Assembly (NCBI GenBank): GCA_963804055.1
Contig: CAWDOU010000013.1
Span: 62,001-126,000, forward strand
From: Bog-473 sp963804055
GTDB taxonomy: Bacteria > Actinomycetota > Acidimicrobiia > Acidimicrobiales > RAAP-2
Length of the DNA stretch: 64,000 bases
Direction: 5' to 3'
Shown: positions 26,464 through 34,950 of the stretch, piece after piece
Numbering within the stretch: the first letter of the stretch is position 1
How the letters are laid out: every line of letters starts with the position of its first letter
The notes under the pieces: generated by a model
What the model saw: the letters and a program-made list of their open reading frames with translations, nothing else
Database searches by the model: none
Told to the model about the DNA's origin: nothing
Translations under genes and position numbers: made by a program

Positions 26464-26680
26464 AGCCGACCGAGCCCGGCCACGGGCTTTCAAGGACACC
26501 AAGCTGAATGGACAAGCCGAGCTTGTCGGCTCCGATCCATTCCCTGACGAGCCCGTCCTCCTCGAAATGCATGATCGTGACCGCCCATCCATCGGCCCCC
26601 GTTCTCCGACTCGAGAGATTCAAGTGCGTCACCCTGGCACTGCGCAACCACGAGGTCGTGCGACCCCCCACCCCGTGCAA
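26453..26680 (-). pseudogene. SnoaL-like domain remnant
   Basis: The minus strand encodes WAVTIMHFEEDGLVREWIG, then DKLGLSIQLGVLESPW, which is the C-terminal half of a SnoaL-like (NTF2-fold) protein. The expected N-terminal half is missing: upstream only short pieces in another frame (VVAQCQGDAL) resemble the preceding strand, and no start codon gives a whole domain. I therefore read it as a decayed gene in the 301-bp gap between the alcohol dehydrogenase and the GAP-family gene. Confidence 0.4.
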
Positions 26681-26764
26681 TCCCGTCGGATCCGCATCGG
26701 ACAGTGTTTTCGGTCTTCCTTGGAGCCACTAACTTCTCCCGCACACGTGTGAGAGGAGCTGTTG

Positions 26765-27436
26765 GTGAAGGTCGTCGTTGGGGAGATACTTCCCCTTGCG
26801 TTGGTGGTGACCATCTCACCGATCAACGTGATCCCCGTGATTCTCTTGCTCTTCACGAAGCGACCCCTGGTCAATGCGTCTTGCTTTCTGATCGGATTCA
26901 CTGTCGGCGTCGCTGTGGTTCTCGTCGCCTTCGTTGCCCTCGCGGAAGCGGTCGACCTCTCTCCCGGCTCCGGGCACTCGACCTGGATCGCCGTGCTCAA
27001 ACTCGCCATCGGCGCCTATCTCCTCGTGGCAGCCGTCCGAAAATTTCGCGGTCGTCCTCGCGATGGTGAGGAAGGGACGATGCCGACCTGGATGGATGGC
27101 ATCGCCGGATTCAGCCCCGGCCGGTCAGTCGGAACTGGTCTGGCGCTCGGCTCCGTGAATCCGAAGAACGTCGTCGTGTCGCTCGCTGCCGCCGCCACAA
27201 TCGCATCGGTTGCCGCCTCATCGGCCCAGCAGATTGGGGCAATTGCCATCTACGTGCTGGTCGCAGTCTTGGGCGTGGTCGCACCGATTCTGGTGACGAT
27301 ATTCCTCGGGGATCGGTCCTCTGGTGTTCTGGACGGATGGAAGGCGTGGCTGGCCCAGAACAATGCGACAGTCATGGCGGTCCTGTTCCTGATTTTTGGT
27401 GTGGTCCTGATCGGCCAGGGCATCGGGGCCGCGTAG
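26765..27436 (+). CDS. GAP/Sap-family (LysE-like) membrane protein
   Basis: A 223-aa protein with six hydrophobic helices. It matches the GAP (sulfolipid-1-addressing protein, Sap) family: ILPLALVVTISPINVIPVILLLF at the start, GSVNPKNVV in the middle, and a final short helix pair. Mycobacterial members help export surface glycolipids; the fold is LysE-like. GTG 26765 is preferred, with AGGAG 6 nt before it; TTG 26762 is possible. Confidence 0.8.
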   Translation: MKVVVGEILPLALVVTISPINVIPVILLLFTKRPLVNASCFLIGFTVGVAVVLVAFVALAEAVDLSPGSGHSTWIAVLKLAIGAYLLVAAVRKFRGRPRDGEEGTMPTWMDGIAGFSPGRSVGTGLALGSVNPKNVVVSLAAAATIASVAASSAQQIGAIAIYVLVAVLGVVAPILVTIFLGDRSSGVLDGWKAWLAQNNATVMAVLFLIFGVVLIGQGIGAA

Positions 27437-27541
27437 TCCACCATCCCCGGGTTTTGGTGTTTTCGCCCTGAGGGGACTACCGGCGCCTCGACCTCAATCC
27501 CTGTGTAGCCTGGCCGCACTTACTCACCAAAGGGGTCCGCC

Positions 27542-27832
27542 ATGGCCGTCGTCGTCCAGCAGAAGTTCACCGGTGCCACGGTCGATCAATACGATCAGGC
27601 CGCCTCGAAGCTGGGAATGACCGCCGAGGGCCCGCACATCGCCCCCGGCCTGTTGTTCCACTACGTGGTCGCGACTGATGAAGGGGTCGAGATCACCGAT
27701 ATTTGGACGACTCGCGAGGGTTTCGAGAAGTTCGCCCAGGAGAAGATCGTCCCGGTCTCTCGAGAAGTCGGGATCTCACCCCCGACGAGCGTCACATTCA
27801 GCGGGGTGCACAACTACAACACCGCCGGATAG
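27542..27832 (+). CDS. Small ABM/dimeric alpha-beta barrel-like protein
   Basis: A 96-aa soluble protein with a ferredoxin-like pattern: VVVQQKFTGATVDQYDQAASKLG, then LFHYVVATDEGVEITDIW, then a helix. This resembles antibiotic-biosynthesis-monooxygenase or stress-responsive barrel proteins; no catalytic residue can be named. The ATG follows an AAAGGGGT ribosome site. A degenerate GGGAC-TACC-GGCGC sequence is at 27473-27486. Encoded alone. Confidence 0.65.
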   Translation: MAVVVQQKFTGATVDQYDQAASKLGMTAEGPHIAPGLLFHYVVATDEGVEITDIWTTREGFEKFAQEKIVPVSREVGISPPTSVTFSGVHNYNTAG

Positions 27833-27988
27833 CACCTCAGCGCCATTGGTACGTGTCGGCCTGCGGGGCCGACTCACTACCCTGGGACGGCATCACACCA
27901 GCCAGCAACGCTGCGGGCTGAAGGCCCCTGAAGACCGAACGATCGCTCACGACGTGCCATCAACGCGAACGGCGGCACAGCGCCGACC

Positions 27989-29152
27989 ATGACCGACTTC
28001 GTCGAACACAACGTTCCCCTCTCCACCATCGCCCGCGAGTGGAGCCGCATCGGGATCATCGGCTTCGGAGGTCCCCCCGCGCACATCGCGCTGTTGCGCA
28101 CACTTTGTGTCGAGGACCGTCCATGGTTGAGCGCACAGGAATTCGAGGACGGGATTGCGGCGACGAACCTGCTCCCTGGTCCCGCCTCGACCCAGCTGGC
28201 CATCTTCTGCGCTTGGCGACTGCGGGGGCGTCTGGGCGGGCTCTTGGGCGGCATCTGCTTCATTGTCCCCGGACTCACGATCATCCTCGCCCTCTCGGTG
28301 GTGTTTCTGGCCGCGCATCCTCCGCTGTGGGTTCTCGGAGCCGCAGCGGGTGCCGGCGCCGCGGTTCCGGCCGTTGCCCTCAACGCCGCGTTGACACTCC
28401 TGCCGGCCAGCTGGCGAAGAGCGGGCGACGCACGGGCACGAAGGGTCCGATGGGCTTGTTACTTCGCGATCGGAGGCGCTTCTGCGGCCACGATCGGTCC
28501 GTATCTCGTGGTCGTCCTCATAGCCTGCGGGGTCGTTGAGATCACAGCTTCGGGTGGACTCAAGAATGGATCCGTCACGTCCGTGCTCTTTCTCCTCCCG
28601 ACGGCGACGGCCCCGATGGTGGGAGGTATCGCAGCCTTGTGCTGGGTCGCACTGAAGGTCGGGGCACTGTCCTATGGCGGCGGCTTTGTGATCATCCCCC
28701 TGATGCAACATGACGCCGTGGTCACGTATCACTGGATGACGGGCACCCAGTTTCTCAACGCGGTAGCCCTCGGCCAGATCACACCGGGACCCGTCGTCCA
28801 GACGGTTGCTGTCGTCGGCTACGCAGCCGGTGGAATCGCCGGCGGGCTGCTCGCAGCTCTCATCGCCTTCGCACCGTCCTTCGTGTTCGTCATCGGTGGC
28901 GCCGCGCACTTCGATCGACTCCGGGCTGACACAAGGATGCAGGCGTTCCTGACTGGCGCAGGTGCAGCGGTGATCGGGGCCATCGCCGGGTCTGCCATAC
29001 CGCTCGGCCGCGAATTGGCGCACCTGTGGCAGCTGGGAATCCTTGCTCTCGCCGCGGCGTGGCTTCTCGGGTTCCGACGGTCGGTCGTCCCCGCGTTGCT
29101 GGCCGCGGGGGTGGCGGGCGTTATCGCCGTCATGGCCGGTGCCCCTGCGTAG
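27989..29152 (+). CDS. chrA: ChrA-type chromate/anion transporter
   Basis: A 387-aa long-chain CHR protein with two homologous halves. Each half begins with the family motif: FGGPPAHIALL near residue 18 and LSYGGGFVIIPLM near residue 230. About ten hydrophobic helices are visible. Such proteins export chromate, probably in exchange or symport with protons or sulfate. No chromate-responsive regulator (ChrB) is adjacent, so the natural anion may differ. Confidence 0.88.
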   Translation: MTDFVEHNVPLSTIAREWSRIGIIGFGGPPAHIALLRTLCVEDRPWLSAQEFEDGIAATNLLPGPASTQLAIFCAWRLRGRLGGLLGGICFIVPGLTIILALSVVFLAAHPPLWVLGAAAGAGAAVPAVALNAALTLLPASWRRAGDARARRVRWACYFAIGGASAATIGPYLVVVLIACGVVEITASGGLKNGSVTSVLFLLPTATAPMVGGIAALCWVALKVGALSYGGGFVIIPLMQHDAVVTYHWMTGTQFLNAVALGQITPGPVVQTVAVVGYAAGGIAGGLLAALIAFAPSFVFVIGGAAHFDRLRADTRMQAFLTGAGAAVIGAIAGSAIPLGRELAHLWQLGILALAAAWLLGFRRSVVPALLAAGVAGVIAVMAGAPA

Positions 29153-29181
29153 ACCCTGACGCCCATTGGAAGGCCCAGGTC

Positions 29182-30459
29182 TCAAGCCTTGGGCTCGTCA
29201 AAGGTCTCGTCCCTCGGCGTGAGTCTCGCCTTGCGTGCCTGCGACTTCCGCCATGACACCTCGAGGCGAGCACCTCCCAGGTCGGCAGTGCCGATGGTCC
29301 ATTCACCATGGGTTGAGCGAACGACCGAATCTGCGATGGCCAGGCCGAGCCCAGTACCGGTCACCGTCATGGTGGCCCGATGAAATCGGTCGAACACGGC
29401 CTCTCGCTGGCTTTCGGGGATGCCCGGACCGGAATCATCCACCCGCAGGTCCACGCGAGTCCCGTCGTCCTTGACACTCACCTCGACGCGACCACCGCGA
29501 CCGGCGAATTTGACCGCGTTGTCGATGAGCACTCCCGCGAGTCGGTCAATGAGGGCCGACTGCGCCTGAACGAGCAGCGCGCCGCTCCCCACCCGCTTGA
29601 AGGACAGCTCAACCCCCTGTGCTGCCGCCAGCACACCCAAGCGCACGACACTCCCCTCCACGACCGTGCCGACGTCAGTCAGACTGGTACCGTCGGCGAG
29701 GGGCGTCTCATCGTCCGCCCGGGCCAACCAGAGCAGGTCCTCGACGATCCGCCGCAGCCGATTGCTCTCTCGACCGACCCGCTGGAGAACTTCGCGATAC
29801 TCAGCGGGTTCACGCGGTCGGTCGAGCGCAAGGCCTACTTCCGCCTCGATCACCGAGATAGGGGTACGCAGCTCATGCGACGCATCGGCGGTGAACTCCG
29901 CCTGACGTCGTCGGACGAGTTCGGAAGGCGCCGACGCCCGCAGACCGACCACCGTGGCTCCGCCGAACACGACGACCGCCAGAATGCCCCCGAAGACAAG
30001 TTCGGCAACGAGGAGCACCGACTGAGCGTTGGAGATGGAGGCGGCGCTCTGACCGGCCACCAACAACGTGCCCCGCACCCGCAACGTGTCGAAACGGACG
30101 TTGGATGTTCCGACCGCGAGTGTGACAGGGTTCGCGTCCCAGTGGTGCTGCGGCAGGGGTGGAGCCGTCGAGGTGAGGGCCGTGGCTTTCCCGGAGCGAG
30201 TGATCGACCACAGAAACTGCGGAGCATCGTCGACATCCGTATCGTCATCATCCTTGGCCGGACTCCCCTGCGGTGCGGACATCTGCTGACGGGCGTCGTC
30301 GAGACGATCCCGAAGGCGATCGTCCGCTGTCGCAGTCAAGTGATGGGTCACGACCTCGTTGAGCACGACAACAGCCACGACATAGAAGCCGAGGACGATC
30401 AGAGTGGTCGCCCCTGCGACGCGGAGCGCGTGTTGCCGATGCTTGCGTTGCGCTTTCAC
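29182..30459 (-). CDS. Sensor histidine kinase (OmpR-family partner)
   Basis: A 425-aa membrane kinase with TM1 at about 16-35, an extracytoplasmic sensor of about 110 residues rich in Asp (DDDDTDVDD near 70-78), and TM2 at about 148-172. The H-box FTADASHELRTPIS carries phospho-acceptor His195. The N-box (DRLAGVLIDNAVKF), G1 (VDDSGPGIPE) and G2 (GTGLGLAIA) boxes follow. It overlaps the response-regulator gene by 4 nt. The acidic sensor loop could sense cations, as in PhoQ-like kinases, but this is speculation. Confidence 0.9.
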   Translation of the reverse strand: MKAQRKHRQHALRVAGATTLIVLGFYVVAVVVLNEVVTHHLTATADDRLRDRLDDARQQMSAPQGSPAKDDDDTDVDDAPQFLWSITRSGKATALTSTAPPLPQHHWDANPVTLAVGTSNVRFDTLRVRGTLLVAGQSAASISNAQSVLLVAELVFGGILAVVVFGGATVVGLRASAPSELVRRRQAEFTADASHELRTPISVIEAEVGLALDRPREPAEYREVLQRVGRESNRLRRIVEDLLWLARADDETPLADGTSLTDVGTVVEGSVVRLGVLAAAQGVELSFKRVGSGALLVQAQSALIDRLAGVLIDNAVKFAGRGGRVEVSVKDDGTRVDLRVDDSGPGIPESQREAVFDRFHRATMTVTGTGLGLAIADSVVRSTHGEWTIGTADLGGARLEVSWRKSQARKARLTPRDETFDEPKA

Positions 30460-31124
30460 GTCTCGATCATTCTGTACCCAATTCCGCGGACGGTCTCGAT
30501 GCGAGCGCTGCTCCGATCCAACTTGGCGCGGAGCCGGCCGATGTGGACGTCAATCGTGTTCGATCCAACGGCATCGGCCTCGTTGTCCCAGACCTGCACC
30601 GCGATGCTCTGGCGGGTCAGAACGTTGGGGCTCCTGCGGAGGAGGAGTTCCACCAGCGCGGACTCGATGGTGGTCAGGGGAAGCGGCTTTCCCGAATCCG
30701 TCGTTTCCCGAGTGGCCGGATCGAAGGACAGGGTTCCGCACACAAGCACCGGCCCGACGACGAGGGGTGGTCGGCGCTGCAGCGCCTGCACGCGAGCGAC
30801 GAGCTCGGCAAAGTCAAACGGCTTCACGAGATAGTCGTCAGCGCCCTCGTTGAGGCCCGCGACCCGGTCGGCTGGGGTGTCGCGGGCAGTGAGCATCAGC
30901 ATGGGTGTTCGGTTCCCTTGCGACCTCGCCTCCGCCACGACTTCTATTCCCGAACGTTCGGGCATGCGCCAATCGAGTACGGCCACGTCGTACTCGTACG
31001 CGCGCAGGTGGCGCAGCGCAGCTGCACCGTCTGCAACGGCGTCGACGACGTACCCGTTCTCCCGCAGGCCACGTTCGAGAACCGACCGCAGGGCGGCATC
31101 GTCCTCGGCCACCAGAATCCTCAT
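30456..31124 (-). CDS. OmpR/PhoB-family response regulator
   Basis: A 222-aa regulator. The receiver domain has the acidic pair EDD at 7-9, phosphorylation site Asp51 (VLDWRMP) and the Lys in YLVKPFD. A winged-helix DNA-binding domain follows, ending DVHIGRLRAKLD...IETVRGIGYR. It is expressed before, and coupled to, the kinase. It is not a NarL/LuxR-type protein, so it is not the expected reader of the GGGAC-N4-GTCCC boxes. Confidence 0.92.
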   Translation of the reverse strand: MRILVAEDDAALRSVLERGLRENGYVVDAVADGAAALRHLRAYEYDVAVLDWRMPERSGIEVVAEARSQGNRTPMLMLTARDTPADRVAGLNEGADDYLVKPFDFAELVARVQALQRRPPLVVGPVLVCGTLSFDPATRETTDSGKPLPLTTIESALVELLLRRSPNVLTRQSIAVQVWDNEADAVGSNTIDVHIGRLRAKLDRSSARIETVRGIGYRMIET

Positions 31125-31450
31125 CGACCCGTGAAACGGACGTGTGACATGGGGCTCAGGCTAGGGCGACAACGTCCCAGCTCGCAGGCGCTGTTTGTCA
31201 TCCTTCCGTCAGGTTGGATCCGTACCCTGTCCGGAGCGATGAGCGAAAAGCGAGACGCCACAGCAGGCCCCGGGGCGCCTTCGTGCGGCCACGGGCCGCG
31301 GCGCGGCGCGGACGTCGGACCCTCCATCCCGGGGCTGAATGACCTCGCCCCAGAGCCCAGGATGGTTCACAGTCCGGCCACAGTGGGACACAAGGCTGGA
31401 CGTATCGAAGCCTGTTTGTATCTGCGAACGCCGACTCAAGGAAGACCCGG
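31125..31450. promoter_or_regulatory. Divergent intergenic region of the two-component and ApbE operons
   Basis: A 326-bp gap. It contains a loose box GGG-CGACAAC-GTCCC (31164-31178; 15 nt, so wrong spacing for the other boxes) about 40 nt upstream of the response regulator, and very GC-rich sequence at 31290-31315. A 71-codon ORF from ATG 31239 is possible but has no supporting feature. Confidence 0.3.
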
Positions 31451-31828
31451 ATGAGATCGACACGACCAGTTCACTCGCCCGACAGCCGACGGCGCGCCGC
31501 GGCGTCCCTCCGCTTCCTCACCCGATTGGCGGCCGTTGCGGCCACGGGCGCAACCGTCGTCCTCGGCATCGTTGTCGCCAAGGAGCACCCGGGCGCGTCC
31601 GCGTCCAGTGCGCCGCCACAGGCCCCGACCACCTCCACGACCTTGGCTCCGACGACAACGACGACAACCGCCTCGCCGCCCACGACGACACCCACCTCGC
31701 CGGACTTCGGTGCAGACTCTTCGTCGCCCACGACGACGACCACCCTGCCTCCCACAACGACGACCATTGCGCCACCGACGACCACGACGACCCGCCCGGT
31801 CGCGACGTCCGGTGGCACAAGACGATGA
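31451..31828 (+). CDS. Thr/Pro-rich membrane-anchored protein
   Basis: A 125-aa protein: a basic N-terminus, one hydrophobic segment (about 23-43) and then a low-complexity Thr/Pro/Ser tail of about 75 residues ending VATSGGTRR. It is probably anchored outside the membrane. The stop overlaps the apbE ATG (ATGA). In comparable gene clusters this position is held by a protein with an FMN-binding domain after a similar linker; here the domain is absent, so it may be truncated. ATG 31451 has an AAGGAAG ribosome site. Confidence 0.6.
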   Translation: MRSTRPVHSPDSRRRAAASLRFLTRLAAVAATGATVVLGIVVAKEHPGASASSAPPQAPTTSTTLAPTTTTTTASPPTTTPTSPDFGADSSSPTTTTTLPPTTTTIAPPTTTTTRPVATSGGTRR

Positions 31829-32775
31829 CAGCGTTGCTGATGGCACCACCCGGTACCGCCACCACCGAGCGATCCTTCCGGGCCCTCGGGACGACTGCCA
31901 CGGTCGTCGTCACGGTTGCGGCGCGGGCGGCCGAGGCGGAACGCCTGTTGCGGGCCGAGGTGGAAGCCATGGATCTCACCTGCAGCCGGTTCCGTACCGA
32001 CTCGGAGCTCTCCGCCTTCCACGCCCACGCTGGACGGACCGTCGAAGTGTCCCCGCTGCTCTTCGAGGCACTCAGTGTCGCGTACGAGGTCGCAGAGAAA
32101 ACGCACGGAGCCGTGGACCCGACCGTCGGCTCGGCGATCGCGACACTCGGCTACGACCGGCACTTCGAAGAGATCGAGTCTCGACCGCTGCGCCTGGCTG
32201 ACCTCGGTCCCGTTCCGGGATTCAGACACCTTCATCTTGACCACGCTCGGCGCACGGCGCGCATTCCCGAAGATGTCCGCCTCGACCTCGGGTCATCGGC
32301 CAAGGCGCTTCTCGCCGACCGGGCTGCGGTTCGTGTCGCCGAGGCGCTGGGGTCGGGAGTGCTCGTCAGTGTCGGGGGCGATGTCGCCGTCGCGGGCCAG
32401 CCACCTCCTGAGGGATGGGCCATCGGAATTGCCGTGGACTCTGCCACCGGCCCGGACGACGTCGACCAGGTCGTCGCGATCAGGCGCGGCGGGCTGGCCA
32501 GCTCCAGCACGGAAGTCAGGTCCTGGCAGATGGGAACTGCCCGCGTGCATCACATCGTGGACCCCGCCACGGGGTGCAGTTCGAATCCCTACTGGCGACT
32601 CGTGTCAGCAGTGGGCGCGAGCTGCGTCGACGCCAACGCGCTCTCGACCGCAGCCGTGGTCTGGGGCGACCGGGCCATTGAGCGCCTTCGCCGCTTCGGA
32701 CAGGCGGCCCGCCTTGTGCGCCACGACGGCCAGGTCTTCACCCTTGGCGGCTGGCCCGAAGAAGAGCGGCCATGA
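31825..32775 (+). CDS. apbE: FAD:protein FMN transferase (ApbE-like)
   Basis: A 316-aa ApbE. Conserved stretches are HGAVDPTVGSAI, LDLGSSAKALLAD, LVSVGGDVAVAG and the Mg-site segment HHIVDPATG. The enzyme attaches FMN from FAD to Thr/Ser of extracytoplasmic redox proteins. No clear signal peptide is visible. A long in-frame extension upstream was rejected because it overlaps the Thr-rich gene. It is coupled by 4-nt overlaps to genes on both sides. A flavinylated partner is not obvious in this operon. Confidence 0.88.
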   Translation: MTALLMAPPGTATTERSFRALGTTATVVVTVAARAAEAERLLRAEVEAMDLTCSRFRTDSELSAFHAHAGRTVEVSPLLFEALSVAYEVAEKTHGAVDPTVGSAIATLGYDRHFEEIESRPLRLADLGPVPGFRHLHLDHARRTARIPEDVRLDLGSSAKALLADRAAVRVAEALGSGVLVSVGGDVAVAGQPPPEGWAIGIAVDSATGPDDVDQVVAIRRGGLASSSTEVRSWQMGTARVHHIVDPATGCSSNPYWRLVSAVGASCVDANALSTAAVVWGDRAIERLRRFGQAARLVRHDGQVFTLGGWPEEERP

Positions 32776-33389
32776 ACTCGACCGATCTCTGGTACGCCAC
32801 CAGGGCCAGCGGCATCGTCGCCCTCGTTCTGCTCACGCTCACCATGGTCCTCGGACTCGTCACCACGAGCCGTTCCCGGGCGAGAAATTGGCCGGGGTTT
32901 GCACAGCAGGAGATCCACCGGCGCATTTCGATCATGGCCGTGGTGTTCTTGGCCCTGCACGTGCTGACGAGCGTCCTCGATACCTATGTCACTATCGGGT
33001 GGCTCGCGGTCATCGTGCCGTTCGCCTCTCCGTACAGCCGATTCTGGGTCGGGCTGGGGACCGTCGCACTCGATCTGATGATCGCCGTGTTCGTGTCCAG
33101 CCTCCTGCGGGCTCGCCTGCGACCGGGCACCTGGCGTGGCATCCACTGGCTGGCCTACGCGTCTTGGCCAATCGCTCTCGCGCACACCTTCGGCCTCGGG
33201 ACGGACGCGGGGGAACAGTGGGTCGTCGTCCTCGGCGCAGTGTGTGTGATAGCCGTGGGCGCCTCACTGGTCTGGCGCCTCCGCACCACTGCCAGGCGAT
33301 CGACGCTGGGGCCCCCACTACCCTCCCAGCCGGTTCCCTACGCACGCCGGGTGGCGTCAAGCACGGGAGGACGTCGGAATGTCCCCTAG
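32772..33389 (+). CDS. Ferric-reductase-like transmembrane (haem b) protein
   Basis: A 205-aa membrane protein with about five helices, similar to the FRD/MsrQ superfamily. It starts MNSTDLWYATRASGIVALVL. His residues that could ligate haem are in QEIHRRISIMAVVFLALHV and RGIHWLAYASWPIALAHTF, in pairs roughly one helix apart. It probably passes electrons across the membrane. It overlaps apbE by 4 nt and the NuoF-like gene by 11 nt. Confidence 0.82.
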   Translation: MNSTDLWYATRASGIVALVLLTLTMVLGLVTTSRSRARNWPGFAQQEIHRRISIMAVVFLALHVLTSVLDTYVTIGWLAVIVPFASPYSRFWVGLGTVALDLMIAVFVSSLLRARLRPGTWRGIHWLAYASWPIALAHTFGLGTDAGEQWVVVLGAVCVIAVGASLVWRLRTTARRSTLGPPLPSQPVPYARRVASSTGGRRNVP

Positions 33390-34668
33390 TTCCACGCCGG
33401 CGCCACCGCTGCAGAGCGTCCACCACCTCCTGGGCCAGCCGTCTGACCTGCGAGGGCATCTCGACGCCCATGGCCCACTCAATGTCGCGCGCGGCCAGAG
33501 CAACTCCTGGCAACACAGCCTCGTCGCCAGCCTGGAGGAGTCGGGCCTCACGGGTCGCGGTGGGGGCGCATTTCCCACCTCCATGAAGTTGGCGGTCTCC
33601 CGGTCGGGCGGCCGGGGCGGCGTCGTCGTCGTCAATGCGATGGAAGGGGAGCCGGCGAGCAGCAAGGACCAGCTGCTCTTGACCCACGCTCCTCACCTGG
33701 TGCTCGACGGGGCCCAATACCTCGCCACCTTGTGCGGGAGTGATCGTGTCGTGATCTGTGTGCCCAGCCGCCGCGTTGCCGTCGCCGCAGCAGTGCGTCA
33801 TGCCATGCAGGAGCGGAGGGCACACCGTTACGCCAGGGTGCGCGAGGAGATCGTCCTGCCCCCCGATCGCTTCATCGCCGGAGAAGAATCGGCGTTGGTC
33901 AACTGGATCGAGACGGCGCGCTCGGCCCCGGTCTTCCGTCCGGACAAAGGCATTCCCCTGCGCATAGGAAAACGTCCGGCCCTCGTGCACAACACCGAGA
34001 CCCTGGCCCACATCGCCCTCATCGCCCGTTACGGCGCCGCTCCCTTTCGGGCCCGCGGGATGCCCGAGGATCCCGGCACCTGCCTCGTGACCCTGAGCGG
34101 CGCCGTGACCCATTCCGGGGTCGTCGAGGTGGACAAGGGCACCCCTCTGTGGGACATCGCCGAGAGGGGCCGCCCCGTCGAGCCCATACAGGCACTCCTG
34201 GTCGGAGGATACGGAGGAACGTGGGTCGGACCCGAGCATTTCTGGACCCCCTATGCCTCCATTCCATTGCGTGCCATTGGCGCCACGGCCGGCGTGGGTG
34301 TGATCGTGGCCCTGGGTGAGACGTCCTGCGGCCTCGCCGAGTCAGCCCGTATCGCTCGCTACCTCGCCGGTGAGAGCGCCGGTCAGTGCGGCCCGTGCGC
34401 GTTCGGATTGCCGGCGATCGCAGACGACTTGACACGGCTGGTCCGCGGCCAAAGTGACCACGGACTTCCGTCGAGGCTCGAACGCCGTCTCCGCCAGGTG
34501 AACGGACGAGGAGCCTGCCGTCACCCCGACGGTGCGGTCGCCCTCGTGCGGAGCGCCCTTTCCGTCTTTGCCGCCGACGTGGCAGCCCACGGCCGTGGGG
34601 ATCCGTGCTCCTCGTCGCGCAGGCCCTCCGTCCTCCCCTTTCCGCGGCCGATCGGATTGGGTGGGTGA
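33379..34668 (+). CDS. NuoF-like NADH/FMN-binding flavoprotein
   Basis: A 429-aa relative of the 51-kDa complex I subunit. The NADH/FMN loop is GRGGGAFPTSMKL, followed by NAMEGEPASSKD and FIAGEESALVNWIE. The SLBB-like region is near LVTLSGAVTHSGVVEV. The Fe-S site is GESAGQCGPC with a later GRGACRHPDG: three clear cysteines, where NuoF has four. It probably takes electrons from NAD(P)H and passes them to the ferredoxin and membrane haem protein encoded beside it. ATG 33379 overlaps the upstream gene. Confidence 0.85.
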   Translation: MSPSSTPAPPLQSVHHLLGQPSDLRGHLDAHGPLNVARGQSNSWQHSLVASLEESGLTGRGGGAFPTSMKLAVSRSGGRGGVVVVNAMEGEPASSKDQLLLTHAPHLVLDGAQYLATLCGSDRVVICVPSRRVAVAAAVRHAMQERRAHRYARVREEIVLPPDRFIAGEESALVNWIETARSAPVFRPDKGIPLRIGKRPALVHNTETLAHIALIARYGAAPFRARGMPEDPGTCLVTLSGAVTHSGVVEVDKGTPLWDIAERGRPVEPIQALLVGGYGGTWVGPEHFWTPYASIPLRAIGATAGVGVIVALGETSCGLAESARIARYLAGESAGQCGPCAFGLPAIADDLTRLVRGQSDHGLPSRLERRLRQVNGRGACRHPDGAVALVRSALSVFAADVAAHGRGDPCSSSRRPSVLPFPRPIGLGG

Positions 34669-34877
34669 AGGAGGTGCGTCTCACCATCGACCCGGTCGCG
34701 TGCGACGCGTACGGGTACTGTGCCGAGATCCTGCCCGAGGTGATCGGGCTCGACGAATGGGGATACCCGATCGTTCGCGATGGGCCGCTGGAGGGCGAGC
34801 TCGTCGCGTTGGCGAAACGGGCGGCCCGGGACTGTCCGAAGCGAGCCCTCGCAATCCGTGCCAAGCGGACCACGTAG
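34665..34877 (+). CDS. [3Fe-4S]/[4Fe-4S] ferredoxin
   Basis: A 70-aa ferredoxin with Cys in CDAYGYC and in RDCPKRAL, the three-cysteine pattern of P450-type [3Fe-4S] ferredoxins (C-x5-C then CP). GTG 34665 overlaps the NuoF-like stop (GTGA), making it the last gene of the five-gene electron-transfer operon. It is likely an electron acceptor from the NuoF-like protein. Confidence 0.85.
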   Translation: MKEVRLTIDPVACDAYGYCAEILPEVIGLDEWGYPIVRDGPLEGELVALAKRAARDCPKRALAIRAKRTT

Positions 34878-34950
34878 CGGCAGCTGGTCGTAGACCCACA
34901 AAGGGGTCCCACGACGGCAGCGCCAGCTCGCTGGGGGTCCGAGTGCAACG

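Noticed and set aside
30456..31124. The response regulator as the DosR-like reader of the palindromes
   Set aside because: Its output domain is an OmpR winged helix, not a NarL/LuxR helix-turn-helix, and its own promoter has only a loosely spaced match.
31239..31454. 71-codon ORF between the response regulator and the ApbE operon
   Set aside because: No ribosome site, Gly/Pro-rich random-looking sequence, and it overlaps the start of the next gene.
31620..31800. ACC/ACG-rich microsatellite
   Set aside because: It encodes the Thr-rich linker of the membrane-anchored protein, so it is coding low complexity and not an independent repeat.
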